Shown piece after piece: positions 1 to 5,142 of a DNA stretch of 5,728 nucleotides. The position numbers were made by a program, and so were the translations under genes. How positions within the stretch are numbered: the first letter of the stretch is position 1; each line of letters begins with the position of its first letter. The notes beneath the pieces are model-generated. The model did no database searches, was not told the DNA's origin, and was given only the letters and a program-made list of their open reading frames with translations. The stretch is from Anaerolineales bacterium. GTDB taxonomy: Bacteria; Chloroflexota; Anaerolineae; Anaerolineales; Villigracilaceae. The DNA lies in assembly GCA_024763295.1 (NCBI GenBank), contig JANTFU010000163.1, positions 1-5,728 on the forward strand, read 5' to 3'.

Positions 1-1302
1 GATGGGCATCTTCTTATACAGACCACCCATATTACGCATATCTTGCGGATCAAGGTGATGATTACCCGTATGCAAAACGCCGTGTTCCATACCGTGAATG
101 ACCGAACCGGAACCGAGGAAGAGCAAGGCTTTGAAGAAAGCATGGGTAATCAGGTGGAAAGCCGCCGCAACATAAGCGCCGACGCCAATCGCAGCCATCA
201 TGTAGCCAAGCTGAGAAATGGTCGAGTATGCTAAAACGCCTTTGACATCGTTCTGCGCTACGGCGATGGTTGCTGCAAAAAGCGCGGTGAAAGCACCGAT
301 GAAAGCGATAACATTCATCGTCGGGGTCAGGTGATAGCCATCCCAGCCATAAGAGTAAATCGGGAAGATGCGGATGACCATATAGACACCGGCAGAAACC
401 ATCGTCGCGGCATGAATCATCGCCGAAACGGGGGTCGGACCTTCCATTGCGTCGGGCAGCCAAACGTGCAGGGGCCACTGTGCCGATTTACCCACAGCGC
501 CGATGAAGAGCAGCAAACCAATTGCCCCACCGGCTGTCAGACCGAGGAAACCGGGCGTTTCAGCCAGATGCTGCAAAACTTCGTGCGAGAAAATTACTTC
601 ATACTGTAAAGAACCGGCTTGTGTGTAGAGGAAAGCCAAACCAAGTAACATGAAGACATCGCCAACACGCGTAGTCATAAAGGCTTTGATGCCTGCGTTG
701 CGCGCAGATTCTTTCTGGAACCAGAAGCCAATCAGCAGATAAGAGCATAACCCCATAATCTCCCAACCGACGAAGAGCGTCAGCAAGTTATCGGAGATGA
801 CGAGGGTGTACATCCCGGCGGCGAAGAGACCGATGAAAGCGAAGAAACGGGCATACATCGGTTCAACAGAAGGCACAGCATGTTTATGACCATGTTCTTC
901 AATAGTCGCACCGTGCGGCGGGAAGCCTTTTTTGTCATGATCGCCTTTGGGCTGACCGAAGTTATGATAGCCAACCGAATAAAGGAAGATCATAAAAATG
1001 GTGATACTGACAAAGAACAAAACCGCTGCGGATAGAGGGTCAATGCGAACGCCCACTTTCAGCGCACTATCGCCTACAGGAAGCCAATTGATCGCGCTTC
1101 CAAAGGGATGTTCAGCCAAATGTTCTGCTCCCACGCCCAACGCGCGAAAGAAGATAACCATAGAAGCAGCCCACGAAAGAGCCGCAGCACCGACGCCTAC
1201 AATATGGCTAACCTTATTGCTCTTATTTGTGAAGAGAATGATAATAAAGAAAGCCAACAGCGGCGGGAGAGGCAGTAACCAAATAAGGGTGTTTGTATCC
1301 AT
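1..1302 (-). CDS. nuoL: NADH-quinone oxidoreductase subunit L (NuoL), 3' end cut off by window edge
   Basis: Antiporter-like proton-pumping subunit at the far end of the complex I membrane arm. The minus strand is open from the ATG at 1302 to base 1, giving the first 434 residues; the family is usually about 600 or more. Diagnostic stretches are LTLFVGWEIMGLCSYLLIG (174-192), KSAQWPLHVWLPDAMEGPTP (272-291) and HLITHAFFKALLFLGSGS (383-400). Residues expected in proton transfer are present: E181 (E. coli E144), D215 (D178), K272 (K229), H297 (H254), H383/H387 and K391 (K342). The start is supported by TAGGAG, which overlaps the nuoK stop, six bases before ATG; the gap to nuoK is 8 nt. Odd point: a hydrophilic, His-rich insertion at about residues 113-149. 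Family assignment is certain. nuoM and nuoN probably follow beyond the edge, by analogy with other nuo operons. Confidence 0.98.
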   Translation of the reverse strand, partial: MDTNTLIWLLPLPPLLAFFIIILFTNKSNKVSHIVGVGAAALSWAASMVIFFRALGVGAEHLAEHPFGSAINWLPVGDSALKVGVRIDPLSAAVLFFVSITIFMIFLYSVGYHNFGQPKGDHDKKGFPPHGATIEEHGHKHAVPSVEPMYARFFAFIGLFAAGMYTLVISDNLLTLFVGWEIMGLCSYLLIGFWFQKESARNAGIKAFMTTRVGDVFMLLGLAFLYTQAGSLQYEVIFSHEVLQHLAETPGFLGLTAGGAIGLLLFIGAVGKSAQWPLHVWLPDAMEGPTPVSAMIHAATMVSAGVYMVIRIFPIYSYGWDGYHLTPTMNVIAFIGAFTALFAATIAVAQNDVKGVLAYSTISQLGYMMAAIGVGAYVAAAFHLITHAFFKALLFLGSGSVIHGMEHGVLHTGNHHLDPQDMRNMGGLYKKMPI

Positions 1303-1310
1303 ATTTTCTC

Positions 1311-1619
1311 CTACCACTTCATCATGTCGAGATCGTCGGCAATAACCGTCTTGCGGTTGCGATAGATCGAAATGACTAGAGCCAAACCGACCGCCACTTC
1401 CGCAGCCGCGACCGCGAAGACAATAATAGCAAAAACTTGACCGGTCACGGTCGCAGGCGCATTATAGCGCCAGAACGTAACCAGATTGATATTGACGGCA
1501 TTCAACATCAGTTCAATACCCAGCAAAATGGCGACCGCATTCTTGCGTGCCAAAACGCCGAAAAGACCGATGCTAAAGAGTGCCGCCGCTACGATCAGAT
1601 ACCATGAAATAGGGATCAT
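1311..1619 (-). CDS. nuoK: NADH-quinone oxidoreductase subunit K (NuoK)
   Basis: Small antiporter-like membrane subunit of complex I, 102 residues, the normal family length of about 100. Three membrane segments are visible (about 5-23, 28-50 and 60-85). The two membrane glutamates essential for proton pumping are present: E36 in GIELMLNAVNINLVTF, and E74 in AAAEVAVGLAL, matching E. coli E36 and E72. The start is ATG at 1619, with AGGAGG at 1631-1626 six bases upstream, overlapping the nuoJ TAG stop. An in-frame upstream start at 1664 would add 15 basic, non-membrane residues unlike NuoK and would overlap nuoJ, so it is not used. Its stop (1313-1311) overlaps the Shine-Dalgarno of nuoL, which suggests translational coupling in a nuoH-J-K-L operon. 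Confidence 0.98.
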   Translation of the reverse strand: MIPISWYLIVAAALFSIGLFGVLARKNAVAILLGIELMLNAVNINLVTFWRYNAPATVTGQVFAIIVFAVAAAEVAVGLALVISIYRNRKTVIADDLDMMKW

Positions 1620-1629
1620 TTTGTGCCTC

Positions 1630-2139
1630 CTACTTATTGGTCGCTGCAACGTAAACTGCACCAATCAGCGCAGCCAGCAACAGCACAGATGCTACTTCAA
1701 AAGGCAGCAAATACTGGGTGGGGGTAACCAGCGCCGTGCCCAATTTCGTAATCATATCGGTTGCGGGCAAAGCACCGGCTTCTTTCATCCCAAATCCATC
1801 CCACTGACGCAGAAGAATCGCAAATCCGCCGAACATCAAAGCGGAGAAAAGTGCTGCCCAACCCCAATTCGCATTCAAAGATTTGGCACTATCACGCAAA
1901 TCTTTACGGGTCAGCATCACCGCGAAGATGAAAAGGATTGCGATTGCACCAACATAGACGACAAGCTGTACCATCGCAATAAAACCGGCATTCAGCAAAG
2001 CGTAAAGCGCTGCAACGCCAAACAGGGTTGCAATCAACCAAAATGCCGCGTGGATCATTTTCTTGGTGGTCACCACCATCAAAGCGGAACCCAGCGTCAG
2101 CGCGGCAAAGACCAAAAACAAAACTTGTGAAGCATTCAT
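1630..2139 (-). CDS. nuoJ: NADH-quinone oxidoreductase subunit J (NuoJ)
   Basis: Membrane subunit of complex I, counterpart of mitochondrial ND6, linking NuoH/NuoA to the antiporter subunits. It has 169 residues with five predicted membrane helices (about 4-22, 29-48, 53-76, 92-111 and 145-166). The signature VQLVVYVGAIAILFIFAVML (57-76) is the glycine-containing third helix, which carries the family's flexible pi-bulge region. The last helix, PFEVASVLLLAALIGAVYVA (146-165), is also typical. GGAGG at 2152-2148 lies in the last codons of nuoH, eight bases before the ATG, and only 3 nt separate the nuoH stop from this start. nuoI, which often sits between nuoH and nuoJ, is absent. The length is slightly below that of E. 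coli NuoJ (about 184), and nothing looks broken. Confidence 0.98.
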   Translation of the reverse strand: MNASQVLFLVFAALTLGSALMVVTTKKMIHAAFWLIATLFGVAALYALLNAGFIAMVQLVVYVGAIAILFIFAVMLTRKDLRDSAKSLNANWGWAALFSALMFGGFAILLRQWDGFGMKEAGALPATDMITKLGTALVTPTQYLLPFEVASVLLLAALIGAVYVAATNK

Positions 2140-2142
2140 ATC

Positions 2143-3336
2143 TTACGCCTCCGCAGCTACCGACTGCACAGAAGCCTCTTCCTGCGCGCGTGTTTTACGC
2201 GCCTGAGACTTCAGATATTCAATCGTCAACCAGATCAAAATCAAGTTGGAAACAAAAAGACCGGGCACTAACCAGGCGCTTCCCAGAAGCAGGCGATTTA
2301 CCAAAGCCGTTACCATCAAAAGAATGAACGCCAGCGGGGTCAGGAACTTCCAGTTGAAAGCCAGCATGTGGTCAATACGAATACGCGGAACCGTATATTT
2401 CACCCACATAATCACCCAATAGAAGAACATCGCCTTCGCAAGGAAGATAATCGCACCCACAATTGGGCTTAAATTCTCAAGCCCAAAGAAGCGGTAACCG
2501 CCGAAGAAAAGCAAAGCGATAAAACCACCGAAGGTGAACGAATGCAGCAACTCACCTGCGTAGAAGAGACCGAACTTCATGCCGGTATATTCAATATGGA
2601 AACCGGCAACGATTTCCGACTCAGCTTCATTCAAGTCAAAAGGCGAGCGTCCTAACTCAGCAATCGCAGAGATTAGGAAGATGAGGAGAGCCAACGGCGA
2701 ATAAACCCAGAAAGGCACAAAGGGCTGCTGCGCTTCAACGATGCCAACCGTGCCCATCGTACCTGCCATCAACGTGACCACCAAAATAGCAGCCACCATC
2801 GGAACCTCATAAGAGATCATCTGGGCTACTGTACGAAAAGAACCCATCAACGCATACTTGTTATTCGATGACCAACCAGCCATAATGACCGAGAGCGTCC
2901 CGATTGAGCCGGCAGCCACCAAATAAAGCATCGCCACATTCAAATCGACGCCGTACATCTTCGGTGCAAAAGGCAAAATCGCCCACAGCAACAAGACCGA
3001 CATCATCGAAAAGATCGGAGCAAGATTGAAGAGAATTACATCTGCGCCAATCGGGGTAATATCTTCCTTAATCAGCAGCTTCACAATATCAGCGAAGGGC
3101 TGGAAGATACCAAAGGGACCAATACGGTTCGGACCCAAACGATCCTGAAAGCGCGCCACCACTTTGCGCTCAACCCACACGAGGAAAATATCCAACACCA
3201 TCGCGAAGGTTACCAGCAACAAAATGCCAACGAACCAGACCAGGACGGTCGCCAAAACTTCGTTCATCCCCCATCCCTGGAAGACGCCCGAAAGCCAGGC
3301 AAACAAGAAATTAAACGGATCTGTCCAAAATGTCAT
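2143..3336 (-). CDS. nuoH: NADH-quinone oxidoreductase subunit H (NuoH)
   Basis: Subunit that forms much of the quinone-binding chamber and joins the membrane arm to the peripheral arm of complex I. It has 397 residues and is strongly conserved: ERKVVARFQDRLGPNRIG (56-73), FQPFADIVKLLIKED (78-92), GWSSNNKYALMGSFRTV (154-170), the acidic cytoplasmic loop AELGRSPFDLNEAESEIVAG (226-245) followed by FHIEYTGMKFGLFYAGE, and PRIRIDHML (317-325). These carry the charged residues that couple quinone reduction to the proton channels. It is longer than E. coli NuoH (about 325), with an extra hydrophobic N-terminal region and a charged C-terminal tail (375-397) rich in K/R/E. AAGGAG at 3348-3343 lies six bases before ATG. 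It is separated from nuoA by a terminator-like hairpin that ends 18 nt before this start. Confidence 0.99.
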   Translation of the reverse strand: MTFWTDPFNFLFAWLSGVFQGWGMNEVLATVLVWFVGILLLVTFAMVLDIFLVWVERKVVARFQDRLGPNRIGPFGIFQPFADIVKLLIKEDITPIGADVILFNLAPIFSMMSVLLLWAILPFAPKMYGVDLNVAMLYLVAAGSIGTLSVIMAGWSSNNKYALMGSFRTVAQMISYEVPMVAAILVVTLMAGTMGTVGIVEAQQPFVPFWVYSPLALLIFLISAIAELGRSPFDLNEAESEIVAGFHIEYTGMKFGLFYAGELLHSFTFGGFIALLFFGGYRFFGLENLSPIVGAIIFLAKAMFFYWVIMWVKYTVPRIRIDHMLAFNWKFLTPLAFILLMVTALVNRLLLGSAWLVPGLFVSNLILIWLTIEYLKSQARKTRAQEEASVQSVAAEA

Positions 3337-3354
3337 GGATTACTCCTTACACAC

Positions 3355-3389
3355 AAAAAAAGCTGAGAGGATAGACTCGTCCTATCAGC
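3355..3389 (-). terminator. Terminator-like hairpin between nuoA and nuoH
   Basis: Reading the minus strand, GCTGA-T-AGGA pairs with TCCT-C-TCAGC around an eight-base loop (3372-3379). That is nine pairs with one internal mismatch. Seven T residues (3361-3355) follow directly. It begins 22 nt after the nuoA stop, and its T-run ends 18 nt before the nuoH ATG. The shape is that of an intrinsic terminator. Because nuoH has no clear promoter between the hairpin and its ATG, it more likely acts as a partial terminator, attenuator or processing site than as a full stop. Confidence 0.7.
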
Positions 3390-3411
3390 CTTGTAGATTG
3401 TTTCGCAGGTC

Positions 3412-3768
3412 TTACACCCACTCCAGCATTCCTTTTTTCCAGGCATAAGCCAGCCCGGCAAGCAGAATGAGGATAAAGATAATCCCTTCAAATACGGCGA
3501 AAAGCGGCAGCTTGTTCAGCGAAACCGCCCACGGGAAAAGGAAAACAGTCTCTACATCAAAGACCAGAAAAACCAGCCCAAAAATGTAGTACTGCGCCTT
3601 AAACTGCACCCAATTATCCCCTACGGTTTCAATACCGCACTCATAGGTGCTCTGTTTGATCGCATTCGGCTTGCGCGGCGCAAGCAAACGCGCCACCACC
3701 AAGGCGGCAATCGGAATAAGCATCCCGACGATCATAAACAAACCAACATAGATCCATGGATTTTGCAT
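3412..3768 (-). CDS. nuoA: NADH-quinone oxidoreductase subunit A (NuoA)
   Basis: Membrane subunit of complex I, counterpart of mitochondrial ND3, next to the quinone site. From the ATG at 3768 it has 118 residues, normal for the family, with three membrane helices (about 7-29, 61-82 and 90-110). Hallmarks are YECGIE (42-47), with the conserved cysteine of the loop between helices 1 and 2, QFKAQYYIFGLVFLVFDVET (55-74), with the conserved Asp/Glu pair, and VFLFPWA. Start choice: GGAG at 3777-3774 lies five bases before the ATG at 3768. The upstream in-frame GTG at 3774 begins inside that Shine-Dalgarno and would add only two residues. Unusually, nuoB to nuoG do not follow; a hairpin and then nuoH come next. 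Confidence 0.98.
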   Translation of the reverse strand: MQNPWIYVGLFMIVGMLIPIAALVVARLLAPRKPNAIKQSTYECGIETVGDNWVQFKAQYYIFGLVFLVFDVETVFLFPWAVSLNKLPLFAVFEGIIFILILLAGLAYAWKKGMLEWV

Positions 3769-3801
3769 AAGCACTCCATTTTCAAAAGATTAGGAAACGT
3801 T

Positions 3802-3832
3802 AATATAGCGGGCAGATTTTACCATAGGGCAA
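3802..3832 (-). promoter_or_regulatory. Candidate promoter of nuoA
   Basis: Within the 294-base non-coding stretch 3769-4062, a plausible sigma-70-type pair on the minus strand is TTGCCC (3832-3827) and TATATT (3807-3802). The spacer is 19 bases, a little long. It would start transcription near 3795 and give a leader of about 27 nt to the nuoA ATG. An alternative pair is TTGTCT (3910-3905) with TACATA (3887-3882) at 17-base spacing. The plus strand of this stretch is A-rich (about 3930-3960), and I see no gene or RNA in it. Neither pair is a strong match, so the exact promoter is open. Confidence 0.3.
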
Positions 3833-4004
3833 TTTTAAACCCTACTAACCCACGTCCGCCTTTGGCATGATGTTTGTCATATATGTAAGACCATTCTGCC
3901 TGAAAGACAAAACTCAGATTTTACAATCGGGAAAAACACAAAAAAACGCAAAAAGTTACCCCGAAAATTAATCGAATCGCTCCTACAGTTTATTTGGTTC
4001 CGTT

Positions 4005-4037
4005 AAAAAAAGATGACAGGTGCAAACCTGCCATCTT
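4005..4037 (-). terminator. Intrinsic terminator after the lipoprotein gene
   Basis: On the minus strand, AAGATGGCAGG pairs with CCTGTCATCTT over 11 positions, including one G-U pair, around the six-base loop TTTGCA. The T7 run ends at 4005. It begins 25 nt after the stop of the lipoprotein gene (4065-4063) and separates that transcript from nuoA. The T-run exists only on the minus strand, so it is not expected to work in the other direction. Confidence 0.88.
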
Positions 4038-4062
4038 CCGTCAACACACGCACCACAACAAC

Positions 4063-4818
4063 CTAAGCAACCTTACGCTGTTTCCACAACCATTTCACAA
4101 TCTCTTCAAAGAACGGCAGCCCAAATACCCCGCTAATAAAGGTGCCAAACGCACCCAACCAACGCGCGGGACCAGCTTTCAAGCCCATAAATGTAGTTGC
4201 ATTAATTTCGATAAACTGCGCCGAAACGGTCTTTGTCAATTCATCCCCACCATCTTTGGGGACAAAACGCAAATAAAGCCAAATCGTCCCGCGATAGCGC
4301 CCTGCTTCTTTGGGACGCACACTCCAGTAAAAGGTCACATTTTCGCCAGGCAATAGCGGCTCACTGATAATTTCCGGCGGCACAATCTCAATTCCTGCCA
4401 TATCAAAACGCGCTTCAGCAATCACAAAATGCGAATCGTACAAATTTGGAATTTCAACCGTCTCGCCCGTCACTGTATTGCCATCCACAACAGCGGTTGG
4501 TGTCAGGTTCCCCAATGCGTCCACTTCGAGGGTTAGGCGCACATTGTCGGAGTCACCGGCTTTGATGGTCGGGGGGAATTCCAGCGTCAGGCGGCGTTGC
4601 TCCGTGATGCGCGGTATCTGGGTCGGCTGTACGGGTTCCGGAGCCAAGCCTAGGGTCGCGGTCGGCTTCGCAGCAGATTCTGCCGCCGGCTCCCCAGCAG
4701 GTTCCGTTCCGACAGTTTCTGACGATTCTGCGGGAGGCATTCCCGCACAACAAGCCGGCAAGGCAAAAAAAAGCGCCAAGCTGAGCAAAATCACGAAGAA
4801 AAGCGAGGTTCTCTTCAT
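4063..4818 (-). CDS. Predicted lipoprotein with beta-rich domain and C-terminal membrane segment, unknown function
   Basis: Not recognised as a named family. The 251-residue product opens with a signal peptide (MKRTS, then a hydrophobic core 6-20) ending in the lipobox LPAC, so C23 is the likely lipidated residue; C24 follows directly. Residues 26-70 are a low-complexity linker rich in Ala, Pro, Glu and Thr. Residues 76-208 look beta-rich and Ig-like in character: alternating hydrophobic strands such as RLTLEVDALGNLTPTAVV, then VTFYWSVRPKEAGRYRGTIW and LYLRFVP. The end, about 219-245, is hydrophobic (WLGAFGTFISGVFGLPFF) and finishes with a basic WKQRKVA tail, suggesting a second membrane contact. 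The ATG follows the small upstream gene by one nucleotide (TAGG-ATG), with GGGGAG nine bases upstream, so the two are probably translationally coupled. A strong terminator follows. A role at the outer face of the membrane is inferred from the lipobox only. Confidence 0.85.
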   Translation of the reverse strand: MKRTSLFFVILLSLALFFALPACCAGMPPAESSETVGTEPAGEPAAESAAKPTATLGLAPEPVQPTQIPRITEQRRLTLEFPPTIKAGDSDNVRLTLEVDALGNLTPTAVVDGNTVTGETVEIPNLYDSHFVIAEARFDMAGIEIVPPEIISEPLLPGENVTFYWSVRPKEAGRYRGTIWLYLRFVPKDGGDELTKTVSAQFIEINATTFMGLKAGPARWLGAFGTFISGVFGLPFFEEIVKWLWKQRKVA

Positions 4819-4819
4819 C

Positions 4820-4987
4820 CTAAATCACTCCCCAGAAAAAAGCCTCCGGCGTGGGCAATTGCAAGTCCCCAGGCAAGATCGGCACGCTGCGACTTTCGAT
4901 AGGCGTAGGTCCAAAAGCCCAAATTAAAAGCGCGAGCGAAACTGCCAGCAGAAGAAGTGCCAAAAAGATACGCAGTTTTTTATTCAT
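4820..4987 (-). CDS. Small single-span membrane protein, unknown function
   Basis: A 55-residue product: a short basic start (MNKKLR), one strong hydrophobic helix (about 7-25, FLALLLLAVSLALLIWAF), then a 30-residue Pro-rich tail, GPTPIESRSVPILPGDLQLP and onward to FFWGVI. By the positive-inside rule the tail should lie outside the cell. No known family is recognised. The start is ATG at 4987, because a consensus TATAAT lies just upstream and no Shine-Dalgarno is present. A longer in-frame reading from a GTG at 5059 has neither a ribosome site nor membrane character and would run through that TATAAT. It ends one nucleotide before the lipoprotein ATG, so the two very likely form a two-gene operon and act together at the membrane. 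Confidence 0.7.
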   Translation of the reverse strand: MNKKLRIFLALLLLAVSLALLIWAFGPTPIESRSVPILPGDLQLPTPEAFFWGVI

Positions 4988-4993
4988 AAGATA

Positions 4994-4999
4994 ATTATA
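4994..4999 (-). promoter_or_regulatory. -10 element TATAAT for a leaderless transcript
   Basis: A perfect TATAAT (4999-4994, minus strand) is followed by six bases and then the ATG at 4987. Transcription normally begins about seven bases after the -10 element, so the A of the ATG is the expected first base of the mRNA. No good -35 hexamer is found at 16-18 bases; that region is an AT-rich run (about 5000-5022). The lack of a Shine-Dalgarno before this ATG fits leaderless translation. Confidence 0.6.
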
Positions 5000-5008
5000 C
5001 AAGATTTT

Positions 5009-5037
5009 TTGTGATAAAATTTTCGCGCAAGTCACAA
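5009..5037. repeat. Dyad TTGTGA-N17-TCACAA in the divergent promoter region
   Basis: Perfect six-base inverted arms TTGTGA (5009-5014) and TCACAA (5032-5037) flank a 17-base centre that itself holds an imperfect palindrome around CGCG (TTTCGCGCAA). The left arm overlaps the extended -10 of the plus-strand promoter. The right arm falls just past its predicted start point. An operator for a dimeric regulator is possible. The arms resemble Crp/Fnr half-sites, but the spacing is not the usual TGTGA-N6-TCACA. Confidence 0.35.
5012..5020 (+). promoter_or_regulatory. Candidate extended -10 promoter for the tryptophanase-family gene
   Basis: TGaTAAAAT on the plus strand is a good extended -10 (TGn plus five of six matches to TATAAT). 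No convincing -35 lies 16-18 bases upstream, which is tolerated in extended -10 promoters. The predicted start is near 5027, giving a leader of about 116 nt to the ATG at 5143 that contains the whole terminator-like hairpin. It is back to back with the TATAAT at 4999-4994 on the other strand. Confidence 0.4.
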
Positions 5038-5063
5038 TTTCATATTTACCCAGGGGCACACCC

Positions 5064-5113
5064 AGTTGTCAAGGTACAAAGCTGTCGCGCTTTCCTTGGC
5101 AATTTTTTATTTT
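5064..5113 (+). terminator. Terminator-like hairpin in the leader of the tryptophanase-family gene (candidate attenuator)
   Basis: TTGTCAAGG (5066-5074) pairs with CCTTGGCAA (5094-5102), nine positions with one G-U pair, extendable by two more at the base. Inside it, after a three-base bulge (TAC), AAAGC pairs with GCTTT around the loop TGTCGC (5083-5088). TTTTTTATTTT (5103-5113) follows directly. This is an intrinsic-terminator shape on the plus strand, yet no plus-strand gene lies before it in the window. It ends 29 nt before the ATG at 5143, so it is better read as a 5' leader attenuator than as an end-of-gene terminator. Confidence 0.65.
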
Positions 5114-5142
5114 AGCGACAAATTCATTCCAAAGGAGAAAAA

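Noticed and set aside
62..478. 138-codon minus-strand reading frame inside the nuoL region
   Set aside because: It is a different frame of the certain nuoL coding sequence; its Cys/Arg/His-rich translation is typical of an out-of-frame shadow.
1486..2130. Long 214-codon plus-strand reading frame across nuoJ/nuoK
   Set aside because: It is antisense to two certain nuo genes, reads as low-complexity Gln/Arg/Cys-rich protein, and has no ribosome site or known family.
3811..3900. TCTGCC/GGCAGA inverted repeat around the nuoA upstream region
   Set aside because: Six-base arms separated by 78 bases are expected by chance and form no plausible structure.
5009..5037. Crp/Fnr-type binding site
   Set aside because: The half-sites TGTGA and TCACA match, but they are 17 bases apart instead of 6, so the dyad is reported without naming a regulator.
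4988..5059. N-terminal extension of the small membrane protein from a GTG at 5059
   Set aside because: No ribosome site is present, and the extension would span the consensus TATAAT; the ATG at 4987 explains the sequence better.
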